Part shown: positions 35,035 through 44,738 of the stretch, piece by piece
Position numbering within the stretch: position 1 is the stretch's first letter
Layout: every line of letters begins with the position of its first letter
Source of the DNA: Psococerastis gibbosa
Lineage: Eukaryota > Arthropoda > Insecta > Psocodea > Psocidae
Direction: 5' to 3'
Length of the DNA stretch: 64,000 nucleotides
Assembly (NCBI GenBank): GCA_963971405.1
Contig: OZ020485.1
Coordinates: 39,429,469 to 39,493,468, forward strand
The notes under the pieces: generated by a model
Told to the model about the DNA's origin: nothing
The model's database searches: none
Seen by the model: only the letters and a program-made list of their open reading frames with translations
Program-made: the position numbers and the translations under genes

Positions 35035-36530
35035 GCACCTGCATTCCCCATTACAGCGATCACCGAAGCACTGAACAAGCGGGAGTCCGGATTACCGAAG
35101 CCCCATACTGTATTAGTAGTTATTTGACCGGAAAGTAAATCTTTTCAAGTTGAGTCGCTTTTTCATTCGGTTTAACATGACGAGAAAGTAAAAAATGAGC
35201 GATAACGGTGCTTAATCTGCTGTCAATGGTTCCGGAGCTACTGGGTCAATATTCTTACCCATAGGTCAGTCAAGGCCACCGATGGAGTGCAGATTGAGGT
35301 TTTCTGCACCCATTAATTACCCATGCAGCTCCTCGGCCGTGCATGACGAAAACCCGCCCGCCTCCCCCGCGAAGCCCATTGCCCGGCCGGATTACAGCGA
35401 TTACTGAACAATCGGGAGTCCGGACTACCGAGGCCCTACGCTGTATTAATTAGCTCTTTGACCGGAAAGTCAATATTTTCAATTTGTGTCGTTTTTCATT
35501 CGGTTTAACATGACGGGGAAGTAAAAAATGAGCGATAACGGTGTTTAATCTGCTGTTAATGATTCTGGAGCTACTGGGTCAATAGTCGTACCCATAGGTC
35601 AGTCAAGGCCACCGATGGGCCAATGGAGTGCAGATTGAGGTTTTCTGCACACATTAATTACAGGGACCTATGGGCCACTTTAAGTAGGCCTGGGTCTATA
35701 TAATGTCCTTCAAAAAATTACAATTACCCTTTAATTACCCATGCAGCTGCTTTGCCGTGAATGACGAAAACCCGCCCGCCCCCCCGCGAAGCGGCCCGTT
35801 CAGATTACAGCGATCACTGAACAAGCGGGAGTCCGGATTACCGAGATCTCCGAGGCTCTTTGATTGGAAAGCCAATCTTTTCAATTTGTGTCGTTTTTCA
35901 TTTGGTTTAACATGACGGGGAAGTAAAAAATGAGCGATAACGGTGTTTAATCTGCTGTCAATGATTCTGGAGCTACTGGGTCAATAGTCGTACCCATAGG
36001 TCAGTCAAGGCCACCGATGGACCAATGGAGTGCAGATTGAGGTTTTCTGCACACATTAATTACAGGGACCTATGGGCCACTTTAAGTCCATTAAGTCACT
36101 TAAGGTCCATATAAAGTCCTTCAAAAAATTACAATTACCCATTAATTACCCATGCAGCTGCTCGGCCGTGAATGACGAAAACCCGCCCGCCTCCCCCGCG
36201 AAGCCCATTGACCGGCCGGATTACAGCGATCACTGAACAAGCGGGAGTCCGGATTACCGAGGCCTGACTCTGTATTAGCTCTTTGACGGAAAAGTCAATC
36301 TTTTCAATTTGAGTCGTTTTTCATCATGGCGGGAAAGTAAAAAATGAGCGATAACGGAGCTTAATCTGCTGTCAATGATTCCGGAGCTACTGGGTCAATA
36401 TTCTTACCCATAGGTCAGTCAAGGCCACCGATGGACCAATGGAGTGCAGATTGAGGTTTTCTGCACCCATTAATTACCCATGCAGCTGCCCGGCCGTGAA
36501 TGACGAAAACCCGACCACCTGCCCACCCAA
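35035..36530. repeat. Tandem array, four units of 0.34-0.42 kb
   Basis: Unit starts, marked by TTACAGCGAT, are at 35051, 35392, 35805 and 36221. Each unit has CGGGAGTCCGGA.TACCGA, TTTGACCGGAAAGT, AAAAAATGAGCGATAACGG, GGAGCTACTGGGTCAATA, AGTCAAGGCCACCGATGG, GCAGATTGAGGTTTTCTGCA and AATGACGAAAACCCGCCCGCC in order. Units 2 and 3 carry an extra segment of about 70 bp (GGGACCTATGGGCCACTTTAAG to AAATTACAATTACCC) that units 1 and 4 lack. No frame runs through. The extra segment recurs alone at 60522. Confidence 0.92.
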
Positions 36531-38156
36531 TGCAGTGGAATGTCCATCCACAAGGACGCCCGTTTGAACTCCATTACGAAACTAGATCACTTCACCTTGA
36601 CTGTAAAAAATTTCCGATCGACTTGTTTGTCCGAGTTATTCCCTGATTCATGTGCCAATCAGGTATTTGCATTCTCCAGACTCCAACAGAGCAGGCCATT
36701 AACCTATTGGCAAATCATCTCGACATTTTGGTTCAAAATTCAATCGCCCATTAGTCAAATGAAAAGGTCGTCAAACTGAGTGACACTGCGGATTCGAAAT
36801 TAGGCAAATCTGACGAGATGTACATTTAAGTCTAAAGCAATGTCGCTTCGTCTATTAATGAGTTAATCAAGTAGTGCCAATTCATTGGGAGGTGGGTCAG
36901 AATACCAATATGAGGGATCAGAATCAGAATCGGTACACCCACCTATAACACGAGGCAAAGGGGAAATATTGTAAGGCCATCATCGAGCTCTGCCGAACCC
37001 CGTATTATCCTATATGATCGTGATCATAATAATCGAATTTGTTGAGATTTCGTTGGTGTCATCACTGTGCCTACTGTCGCGGCGAAACCGCGGAAAAATT
37101 CTGGTATTTGTTGTACACAGTGCCAAAAGCAACCAGAAGAAACCTTAGAAAATTATCTCCGAACACGGCCCAGCACCTGAATACATTGAAGTAGCCTATG
37201 CTTTTTATAATTTCACAACCTATCACACGTTTTCTCATAACTTGCTGCTTTGTGCATTAGTCCAGAGGTACTTCACACCATAGAATCTCAGTACGTAAAC
37301 AATTGATGTTGCCCTCCACTTCTGCTTGAAAAAATGATGCAAAGTTAATTGTGGGAATTTGTATTGTTCTTGCAAATCTGTTCTCTTTCACGATTGAAGG
37401 CGAGTAACTATTTTTACTTGCCTACTTACTACAAAGTAAGTGAGTTTGTAACTTCGCACAGAAGGTTATACCTCTCTTTTTTGACTTCTTGTTGCCGCGG
37501 GGAGGGGGAAAGGAGAAGCCCTGATAGCCAGGATTTTTTTCGGGGCGGGGGGGGGGGGGGTTAGAAATTTCATTGGGTATTACATAGTGGTTTTTATATT
37601 TCCTCTCAAAATCCGATTCTATCTATTATGAAGCCATTTCATTCCGGGGGGGGGGGGGGGGGTTTGAACCCCCATGAACCCCCCTTTGGCTACGGCCTTG
37701 CTGATCAGTGGGCGATCACAGGACCTTCCTGTCTATACTCCACTAAAGCCTTGCTTGATACCTATATCACCGTTACAAACCACACCCTATCCAGGGGTGA
37801 CCAAAATGTATCGAAATATTCTCAAAGTACTGCAAATGTTAAGTGAACTTGAAAACTGACCATACTCTGTCCCAATCTGAAAAGATATTGCCACAGTCAT
37901 TATACCATAGGGATAAGAGTCCATATTACGTTAAACATCAATAACTCTATGCGGATTCTGGTGTTAGGGTTGTTTATAGTTTATATTTTTGAGGTTATTG
38001 AGGGGGCTTTTAGGGAGTTTTTTCTTTGCCTCTTTGCGGGCCCTTTTGCATGGCCTTATGGTTAATCTGCCCCGGTATGCTAGTGACGTCGTAAGTGACG
38101 GTTTAGATTAAATCTTTCTTCTTACTCTTTAGCCACCTTGTAAATCAGGTAAGTCA
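36531..38156. other. No recognisable gene; two long G-runs
   Basis: G-runs at 37543-37560 and 37647-37662 flank about 85 bp and are followed by CCCCCATGAACCCCCC. The pair resembles the G-tract pattern of the hAT-G MITEs, but CAG...CTG ends and a target duplication are not found. The rest is unassigned. Confidence 0.4.
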
Positions 38157-38370
38157 GGACATGTAGCGTAGTGGTACGGACTCTGACTTTCACGCGAAAG
38201 GTTGATGGTTCGAGTCCCACACTGGCTAAATTTTCTGGCCTTGCTCTGGAGGGCATGTAAAGCAGTCGGTCCCGGGTCATCCTAGTTGAGTGTAAGAGAG
38301 GGCTTTATAGCCCTAACTCCACTAGGTTGGCTTAGTAATAGAAACAATAAAAAGTCCTTATTTTAATCAA
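38157..38370 (+). mobile_element. SINE-1, tRNA-derived, full length
   Basis: A box TAGCGTAGTGG (38164-38174), perfect B box GGTTCGAGTCC (38207-38217), a CTTTCACGCGAAAG hairpin between them, then the same body and TTAGTAATAGAAACAA end as 22543. The tail is A/T-rich. Estimated identity to the other copy is high (about 90 percent by eye). Confidence 0.9.
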
Positions 38371-38554
38371 TAAGAACAGATTTGATTAAATTATAGGATA
38401 TGCTATGCTGAATAAGTAATTATTTATTATGTTTTATTTTGATCTGATTTTTAAGATCAAAGAAAGGAAAATGACCATTTACCAACATTGGTTATAGCCT
38501 ATAAGTCGTATCATAAATAATTAGATTACTCGTGACTTCGTGGTATTTCATTTT

Positions 38555-38874
38555 AATAAACAAAAAATAACAAAAACTTAGAGTTTTAGAAAAACTTGTT
38601 ATAACAACCCGAATTAGTTTCTTTCCTCTCCCTAGTCACATTTGCATCTTCTCCTCGAGTTGAGCAAGTCTCAAATCGCAGATAAGGTGTAACTGTGCTA
38701 GTGGGTTTCCCTCTGTAGATGGCAGTTCTTGCCGAAAGCGCTCAGGGTTTTATACTAACACAAGTGGGTTTCTTAGACAAAGTTAATTTCTTAACGATTA
38801 TTTGGGTTTTACTAATTCGGGTTGTTATAACAAGTTTTTCTAAAACTCTAAGTTTTTGTTATTTTTTGTTTATT
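38555..38874. repeat. Perfect 64-bp inverted repeat around a 192-bp spacer
   Basis: 38555-38618 and 38811-38874 are exact reverse complements over 64 bases (AATAAACAAAAAATAAC... to ...CCCGAATTAGT). The spacer includes a block shared with 15655-15717 (CATCTTCTCCTCGAGTTGAG). No target duplication is evident. Either a young inverted-repeat element or a local inversion-duplication. Confidence 0.93.
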
Positions 38875-39448
38875 TGTTAATATAATTCACCTAATCGGCA
38901 TATTTATAAACGCATGTGTTATTAGCTAATTTAAATATAGCAGATGGTGACTTGAGCGTCGTGCAGCCATACAATTTACAGTAATTTAAACAGTTTATTC
39001 GCGCACTCGCATCCATAAGGCACGATATGTGAATCACACTTTCTACGTATTGTATAGTACTGTATGTCATTTACACAACAATCGAGCACTCAGTTTATCC
39101 GGAACCTAGAAGGTAATGCCTTTATCTAGGTAGAAGGGAGGATTTCCGCTACCGGAATAACAATTGATATTGCAGCGTAGTGGGATATTGGTTGTTATTA
39201 TTTGTGGTAAAACCTTGTATATGCAGGCAAAAAAGCCATTGGTTATCCAAGGTGAAAATTCGCATTAGAATAATAACCAATAATCAAGTTCAACAGCAGT
39301 GACAGTAGAAGTAATAATAATAGTAATAATTAGTATAAACTAATAGTAATAATTAATAGAAAGAAACGTTTTTCCATAAAATAAAAATAGGAGTAATGCC
39401 AAGTTATCTACAACTACAACGATTCTTGGACACCGATGGCTAAAATAC
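38875..39448. other. No recognisable gene
   Basis: Unassigned AT-rich sequence with AATAATAG repeats near 39312-39355. Confidence 0.35.
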
Positions 39449-39621
39449 CAGCAGCCTGATCGAGGCGATTATAATACCGGGGTTAAATAAATACCCTAGG
39501 ATTATAACTGTAAACAAACAAATTTTGAATAGCACTTTCCATTATAAAATTATCTTGTTTACATTTTTATTACCAGGGGATTAAATAAATACCGGTATTA
39601 TAATCGCCTCGATCAGGCTGC
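39449..39621. mobile_element. MITE-A copy, ATAATACCGG subfamily
   Basis: Ends are CAGCAGCCTGATCGAGGCG and its reverse; arms include ATTATAATACCGG and TTAAATAAATACC; the core is GAATAGCACTTTCC. Almost the whole 173 bp can fold into one hairpin. Same subfamily as 43365 and 46284. Confidence 0.88.
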
Positions 39622-39703
39622 AGATGTTCTACATTCTACAACATATAGGAGAGATGATAGGAAGAAATTCGTTTTTCAAAAAGTACTTTTGAAATATACC
39701 TAA

Positions 39704-39842
39704 GGCGGGGTTTCCACATACGTCAATGGTCAATGGTAAATATGGTTTTGACGTGGTAGCAGACATTTTTAGCATGTTAATGTCTGCTAAAACGTCAATA
39801 CCACATTTACCATTGACCATTGACGTATGTGGAAACCCCGCT
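39704..39842. mobile_element. Short hairpin MITE related to MITE-C
   Basis: About 139 bp with arms of about 63 bases that match at nearly all positions. The outer part GGCGGGGTTTCCACATACGTC is shared with the 61180 element's ends; the inner GACGTGGTAGCAGACATT is shared with MITE-C outer arms. The flanks are TAA on the left and TTGA on the right. No coding sequence. Confidence 0.85.
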
Positions 39843-40249
39843 TGACAGGACTTGACGGTGCTATTAAGCGATTGGATTGGATTCGAGTCTTTCGTTCGAC
39901 CCTGCGCGAAGTTTTGCGTTAGTGCACAGAAGAAAGTGTACATGGAGAGACAATTATTAGCGTTTCTACGCTACTCATATTCACATCACAGACAACGACC
40001 AACAGAGCAAAGGCGGCCTAAGGGGGTGGCGAACAGGGCAATCGCCCGGGGCCTCGCTCTTATCAACAACAACAATAATTCGTGTATTTCTTTAAATTTT
40101 TTTTTTACATCAGTAAACAAAAGCTGAAGTAAAGCTGAAGCAGTGATTGGGGATGCAGAGTGTTGTTACTGGGGCTGCTATATTCTACAACCAGTTACCA
40201 GAAAACTTTTAACATAATATAATAATAATTTGTGTATTTTTGTTTACTT
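39843..40249. other. No recognisable gene
   Basis: Unassigned; an (AAC)n-like stretch lies at 40062-40075. Confidence 0.35.
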
Positions 40250-40472
40250 TTTTACAATGGATCCCCTCCCCACCCCCCCCCCCTTAACCTTCTCTCCCCC
40301 CTCTTCTTTTCTTGTTTCTTCTCTATTTAATTTTAAGCGTCTATCTATTAATACAATATGTTTGTTTTTAAGGTTAGCATGAAACGAAGACTTTATAGTC
40401 TTATTGTTCGCCTTTTGTTTTGTTTTTATTCAATAAAGTCGTTTTCAATTCAATTTCAATTCAATTCAATAA
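40250..40472 (+). repeat. REP-G retroposon 3' end
   Basis: Same order of blocks as 34420-34645, ending AATAAAGTCGTTTTCAATTCAATTTCAATTC. A related upstream fragment is at 40918-40955. Confidence 0.7.
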
Positions 40473-41219
40473 GTAGATAGAAGCTGATGTGCCCCGTCAT
40501 GGCAGCCTCATCCAACCTGTGTGTTTTCTTCTCCCAAACATCGAGAATACAAACAATCCCAGTTCCACCCAGTTCGAGCGCGAACAATATTTACAATTGA
40601 GGAGCTTGGTTACAAACTTGGACAACTCCATTTTTTTCACAAAATGGGGTTTTGATCCGACCTTGCAGAAAATTTTAATGACCACCTGCACATTGTAAAA
40701 TAAAGTGAGAAAAGCAGCCAGATTGCGCAGGGCACAGAAGCGCTGAGAAGTCTAGGGTTAGTCATAAACTTAATCTAAATTTTCAACAGAAAATCCGCTC
40801 TTCTGAAAAATTGTACAACTTGGAATTGTCCATGTTTGTAAACAGCCTCCTCAATTCTTATTACTTGCAAAAAAACATATTGTGTTATTATTGTCAACCC
40901 ATAAGCTACCTCCTAATCTAGCATATTTTATATTTTGTTGTTACAACTGTCAAGTAATAACCTATGCTTCCTAATAAATTCGATTACTTGCAAGGCCCGC
41001 GCCATTAATATAAAAGTAGCATTGGTTTGTGAAAGAACAGTTAAGATTAGCTCACAAGTGGCTACACCGCCTCCGCCTCTTTTCGCACAAGCCTTCTCCA
41101 GCGGCTATGGTCATTTCGGGCCGTCCTTGAGATTTCGTCATCGGCCGCTCATTCCCCGATGACTTTTGCCGCGTGTGCATGCTTACTTATTCCAAAGAAG
41201 ACTTTAAGACACACTAGAC
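40473..41219. other. No recognisable gene
   Basis: Mostly unassigned. 40918-40955 (ATATTTTATATTTTGTTGTTACAACTGTCAAG) repeats 7308-7355. Confidence 0.35.
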
Positions 41220-41405
41220 GTTGTAACTGCAACGGCTTTCACGGCTGAAGTCGTATGAAGAACCAGTAAAATCCGGGCTGATGGGCCGTGGTCGATATGA
41301 AAGTGAACTTTCAGACGTTTCGTCAACATCTGCGGTTGACATCTTCAGTGGTGCTGCGTATTTCGCAGTTTGTACCTTGGTGGCTTTGTAGCGTTGTTTG
41401 TACAA
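41220..41405 (-). mobile_element. Penelope-like terminal fragment (tentative)
   Basis: The segment has GGGCTGATGGGCCGTGGTCG, GACGTTTCGTC and CATCTTCAGTGG on the plus strand. These phrases are common in the terminal repeats of Penelope-like elements, which are known to carry hammerhead ribozyme motifs. A related piece lies at 62005-62065. No reverse transcriptase or GIY-YIG region is present nearby. The assignment rests on motif memory, not a search. Confidence 0.5.
41314..41348 (-). ncRNA. Hammerhead-ribozyme-like core
   Basis: The minus strand reads CTGAAGA, one T, GTCAAC, a 7-base loop, GTTGAC, then GAAAC and GTC. CTGAAGA fits the CUGANGA core, GTCAAC/GTTGAC gives a perfect six-pair stem II, and GAAA fits the second core strand. 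The extra T before stem II departs from the consensus. Just after it, TGAAAGTTCACTTTCA can form a six-pair hairpin where stem III would lie. Activity is unproven. Confidence 0.5.
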
Positions 41406-41559
41406 TTTATCATAAAATACCGATTATTGAGCCAAAAACGAGTATCTAGTATAGCAGAAGTAAATACGGATATCCCATATGCCAGTATTCCTTAAAGATA
41501 CTTTCCAAGCGATAGTGGGTCCGGGCCTAATAAGGAGACGATGGACCATCGATCGGTAT

Positions 41560-41710
41560 CAGGGACGGATCCAGCCGATTTTCGGGGTCAAAATAGAACA
41601 AACAATGTAATATCGATTAAATTGAAGCGTAATAAATTAACTTACAACAGGTTTACTACACTTCACTTGGAGGGGGGCAGCCACCCCCTGCCCCCCTGTG
41701 TCCGCCCTTG
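41560..41710. mobile_element. hAT-G MITE, subfamily 1, perfect 8-bp TSD
   Basis: The element is 151 bp. It begins CAGGGACGGATCCAG and ends with the reverse of CAAGGGCGGACAC. ATCGGTAT flanks it at 41552-41559 and 41711-41718. The left G-run has been lost (TTTTCGGGG), leaving a shorter form of the 2879 element. Confidence 0.92.
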
Positions 41711-42525
41711 ATCGGTATGCGACACGTATAGTCACCACAAACAATTCGATCCTGAGAAGTAAGATCTTAATATAGTAGCATTAGATAGTGGATAAAGATA
41801 CTGTACTAATATAATCGTATATGATAATGCATTAAAATGCGACTTTCATAGGCTAGATACTCTTTTCCTCATAGGAAGTTGTTCTTTACGGTTGGAAGAT
41901 GGTACACGTAAATTCGGCACCTACATTTTATTCCTATATAATATAATCACTAGGAATATTATACAACGCGGGTCAGCGTACCAAATAATAGGTTTTTGGA
42001 CGGGATTGGATACCAAAGCTGATGGGATATAATATACTTTATACAGTATAATATTGTAACGGGTGTACGAATATAATACAAAACCTGAGGTTTCGTATAT
42101 GAATATGAATCTATATACAGTATACAATATCTAATATGGATGCCTAAAAATAAAATCAGCAATCAAGCAATTGTGGAAACTTGGGATTTCTCAAACTGGA
42201 ATTTTATCGTATTATACGGATGGACTTCAAGTCAAAGATTAAGTGAGTTATGTACCGCGAAATCCTCTTGAAAGCAATGGCAATCTTCAGGAGCCCACTT
42301 ATGCAATGGACAAACAGTATTCCATGTTTCTTATGCTAACATCAACTTCCTGAAATCTTTCAAAGAAGTATTGACTTGTATTGATTAAGTTTTTTATTTG
42401 CAAGGAAGGACAAAGAGGGATTGAAAAAACGGTGCCAGTAGGAAAGCGTCACAGTAGCCTAACTACAGTACGTACAGTAGGTACTATTCAATTTGTAAAA
42501 GTGATGGCAATGTTGTAATACTATA
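41711..42525. other. No recognisable gene
   Basis: AT-rich sequence; the stretch 41920-42130 is dominated by ATAATATA phrases. Confidence 0.35.
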
Positions 42526-42623
42526 TAACAAAGGGTTAGTTGGACTTGTATTGCTTGCTGTGTTAATTGCCATTAGAGGTATGGGCTTAATATTCATAGA
42601 GCCCTTTGTCAGGGGAAGGGGGC

Positions 42624-42658
42624 GACGTTTCGGGAGTGGGTACTACTCCCATCATCAT
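42624..42658 (-). ncRNA. Second hammerhead-like core, inside SINE-2
   Basis: The minus strand reads ATGATGA, one T, GGGAGT, a 7-base loop AGTACCC, ACTCCC, then GAAAC and GTC. Stem II is perfect over six pairs. The layout equals that at 41314, including the extra T and the loop length. The first core base is A rather than C, which would probably impair catalysis. Confidence 0.45.
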
Positions 42659-42739
42659 GCTAAGTCCTGAGAAGGACTGAAGGTGTTTGGACGATTGACT
42701 CATTGCTCTTGAATTGTACTCTGAATTATTAAGTAAATC

Positions 42740-42808
42740 CGATCCCCTTGAGGATTCGAACAACCGTTCTCCCGATTGAAATGCAAGCCCTGTAACCACT
42801 CGACCACG
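42740..42808 (-). promoter_or_regulatory. Internal pol III promoter (A and B boxes) of SINE-2
   Basis: TGGTCGAGTGG and GTTCGAATCC are 34 bp apart on the minus strand in a tRNA-like context (GTGGTCGAGTGGTTA). The acceptor stem does not close, so this is a tRNA-derived promoter rather than a tRNA gene. Confidence 0.7.
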
Positions 42809-42850
42809 ATTAACAAAGCAGGCAATGTAAGTCCAACTTACCCTTTGTTA

Positions 42851-43364
42851 AATAGTACTTAGGTAGGCTACTATGTGCAAAGTGTATACGTATAACTGTA
42901 TAAGTGTATACGTATTACAAAGGTCTACAATACAATTGTTATAATGGATTTTCAACCACTAGCTGGGCAGAAGGAAGGAAGTATGATGAATATTTTAATA
43001 CATACGGTACCTTCAAATTATACATACATACAGTAAGTAATTCAGTGTAAGAGTTCAGTTAGTGTAAATACAAAATACAAAGTCAACTTCAAACAAATTT
43101 TGGGGATTTACAGAAAATCAATAAATGCACACAAGACTGTAAGTGTAACTTCAAGAGAACAGCTAATAGCCTATAGGAAAAAGTGTAATAGAATTTAAAA
43201 GCGTATTTTGCTGATTATGATCTGAAGGATAATTTAGTGTAAGAGGAAATTAGTCGTTCGTTTAAAATAAATAAATAAATAAACAAATAATCATTTACTT
43301 ACAAACAGACCTAAAAGTCCAATAAAATGCAAATATTAATTTAATGTAAGATGAAAAAATGTTC
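42851..43364. other. No recognisable gene; AAAT microsatellite and REP-K
   Basis: (AAAT)n at 43266-43288 is followed by a REP-K copy (43289-43335) matching 14424-14470. The rest is unassigned. Confidence 0.5.
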
Positions 43365-43539
43365 TGCACCCTGATCGAGGCGATTATAATACCGGTATTT
43401 ATCAAATCCCCTGGTAATAAAAATGTAAACAAGCTAATTTTATAGTGGAAAGTGCTATTCAAAATTTGTTTGTTTACAGTTATAATCCTAGGGTATTATT
43501 TATTTAACCCCGGTATTGTAATCGCCTCGATCAGTCTGC
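43365..43539. mobile_element. MITE-A copy, ATAATACCGG subfamily
   Basis: Ends are CTGCACCCTGATCGAGGCG and the reverse of CGCCTCGATCAGTCTGC; the core is GTGCTATTCAAAATTTGTTTG. Opposite orientation to 39449. Confidence 0.87.
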
Positions 43540-43607
43540 TATAATATAGTACTATAGTGAAACGTTCAACTAACCTACCAATGTAGCTGGATTCTCTTTG
43601 TTCAATC

Positions 43608-43777
43608 CAGGGGCGTAATTACCATGCTTTTCAGGGGGGGGGGGGGCAAAATGACAATTTCTAAACAAGGATGCGACGATTTCCGCATTAGTCAGGGTCA
43701 ATGTCGTATTGTTTCTAATCGCCGGGAGGGGGAGGGGGGACAATTGACCTCCTCCTCAGACCAAAAATGACCCCCTG
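43608..43777. mobile_element. hAT-G MITE, subfamily 3
   Basis: Begins CAGGGGCGTAATTACC and ends the reverse of CAGGGGGTCATTTTTGG. Flanks GTTCAATC and ATTTAATC are a decayed 8-bp duplication (6/8). G-runs lie inside both ends, with CAATTGAC beside the right one as in 52656-52844. Confidence 0.8.
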
Positions 43778-44164
43778 ATTTAATCGGATATTAATTAAAG
43801 CCATATAAATAGGTAAATTGAAAGAACGGGAAGCAATACAATACTCGTATCATTTACCGGAAGCTACTTGAATAATAATTTTGTAATGTCTGGTATAATA
43901 CATAATACGCCGAGGAATGTAGAATGAGCATTATTATTGTTATTTACAATGACGCGGCGTTTTCAGTAATGACACAAATTTCTACAGTTTTACTTTGAAG
44001 TCTGTAAAATGTATAAAAAAAAACTTAATGGTGGTTTTCAAAATATCACGGGTCAAATAGCACTTTGCAATTGATTACTTTTTTACTGGTACATTGTCAT
44101 ACAGTAAAAATTCATGCTTTGTTATAATCCTGGTACTCTCTATCATAATACATTTACCAGAACT
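43778..44164. other. No recognisable gene
   Basis: Unassigned AT-rich sequence, possibly intron of the 44733-46113 gene or beyond its end. Confidence 0.35.
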
Positions 44165-44300
44165 GCGAGAAAATGGCCATTAGTATTACCTTATTCTTGG
44201 GGTTAAAAATGTGAACAAAACAATTTTTAATAGCACTTTCCATTATAACATTATCTTGTTTACATTTTTAATCCCAGGTTATGATTAGTAGTAGTATGCC
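44165..44300. mobile_element. MITE-A copy, partly decayed
   Basis: The core TTGGGGTTAAAAATGTGAACAAAAC, TAGCACTTTCC and ATCTTGTTTACATTTTTAATCCCAGG is intact; the outer ends are altered (GGCCATTAGTATTA and TATGCCCGTCG). Confidence 0.75.
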
Positions 44301-44390
44301 CGTCGAAGCCGTAATTTGTGGCAATTCTGTGAGTTTAGCTTAACCATAGACAGACCTTCAAAGCTTAATTATTCACTGACATACAGAGTA

Positions 44391-44679
44391 GTAGTAGTAG
44401 TAGTAGTGTTCGTCAGGTTAATAACGACTTAGGCCTCATATTTGGACCCATAGAGCGACCCCGACTTGACTGTCCTACGCCAGCCCATAAGACAGTGGAC
44501 CTCCTGATTATAGTGGATTCCGAACCACTTGGGAAACACAGTGAAGTCACACGATTAGTTCGAAGGTGACCAGGACTAGTCCTACCATGTTTCCCTACCG
44601 GCACTGTGCACACGGCCAAGTTATCTGCAGCTTTGAACCTGCTCTGGTCCGCCGGATTCAACTTGGTATGGCGGCCGGT
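44391..44679 (-). mobile_element. SINE-3, intact insertion with 12-bp TSD, in the host intron
   Basis: The tail (GTA)n lies at 44391-44407 and the head GCCGGCCGCC-type sequence at the other end. ACATACAGAGTA flanks it at 44379-44390 and 44680-44691. It lies 41 bp past the donor of the large exon, in the same orientation as the gene. High identity to 9578-9841 implies recent insertion. The shared open frame (NPADQSRFKAADN) stays open here too. Confidence 0.9.
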
Positions 44680-44721
44680 ACATACAGAGTAAATAGTCTC
44701 TATTTTATAGTCAATATTCAT

Positions 44722-44738
44722 AAAGTACTTACATAATA
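44722..44738 (-). promoter_or_regulatory. 5' splice site of the large exon
   Basis: On the minus strand the exon ends TATTAT and the intron begins GTAAGTACTTT, a near-consensus donor. It keeps phase 0 and explains why the frame ends soon afterwards. A SINE-3 copy begins only 41 bp into this intron. Confidence 0.8.

Larger units (their letters stand above)
42526..42850 (-). mobile_element. Composite SINE-2: inverted ends, tRNA promoter, hammerhead-like core
   Basis: The element is 325 bp. Terminal arms of 42 bases (42526-42567 and 42809-42850) start TAACAAAGGGT and match at 37 of 42. Read on the minus strand, the right arm is followed at once by a tRNA-like head with A box TGGTCGAGTGG (42796-42806) and B box GTTCGAATCC (42752-42761). 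It resembles a Ser/Leu-type tRNA with a long variable arm. Then come an AGTCCTTCTCAGGACTT hairpin, a hammerhead-like core (42624-42658) and the opposite arm. I have not seen this combination described. No second copy is in the window. Confidence 0.72.

Noticed and set aside
35035-36530. CRISPR-like array
   Set aside because: Units are 340-420 bp of continuous homology without short repeats and variable spacers, in a eukaryotic genome.
37543-37700. Further hAT-G element between two G-runs
   Set aside because: No paired CAG...CTG ends or 8-bp duplication could be located.
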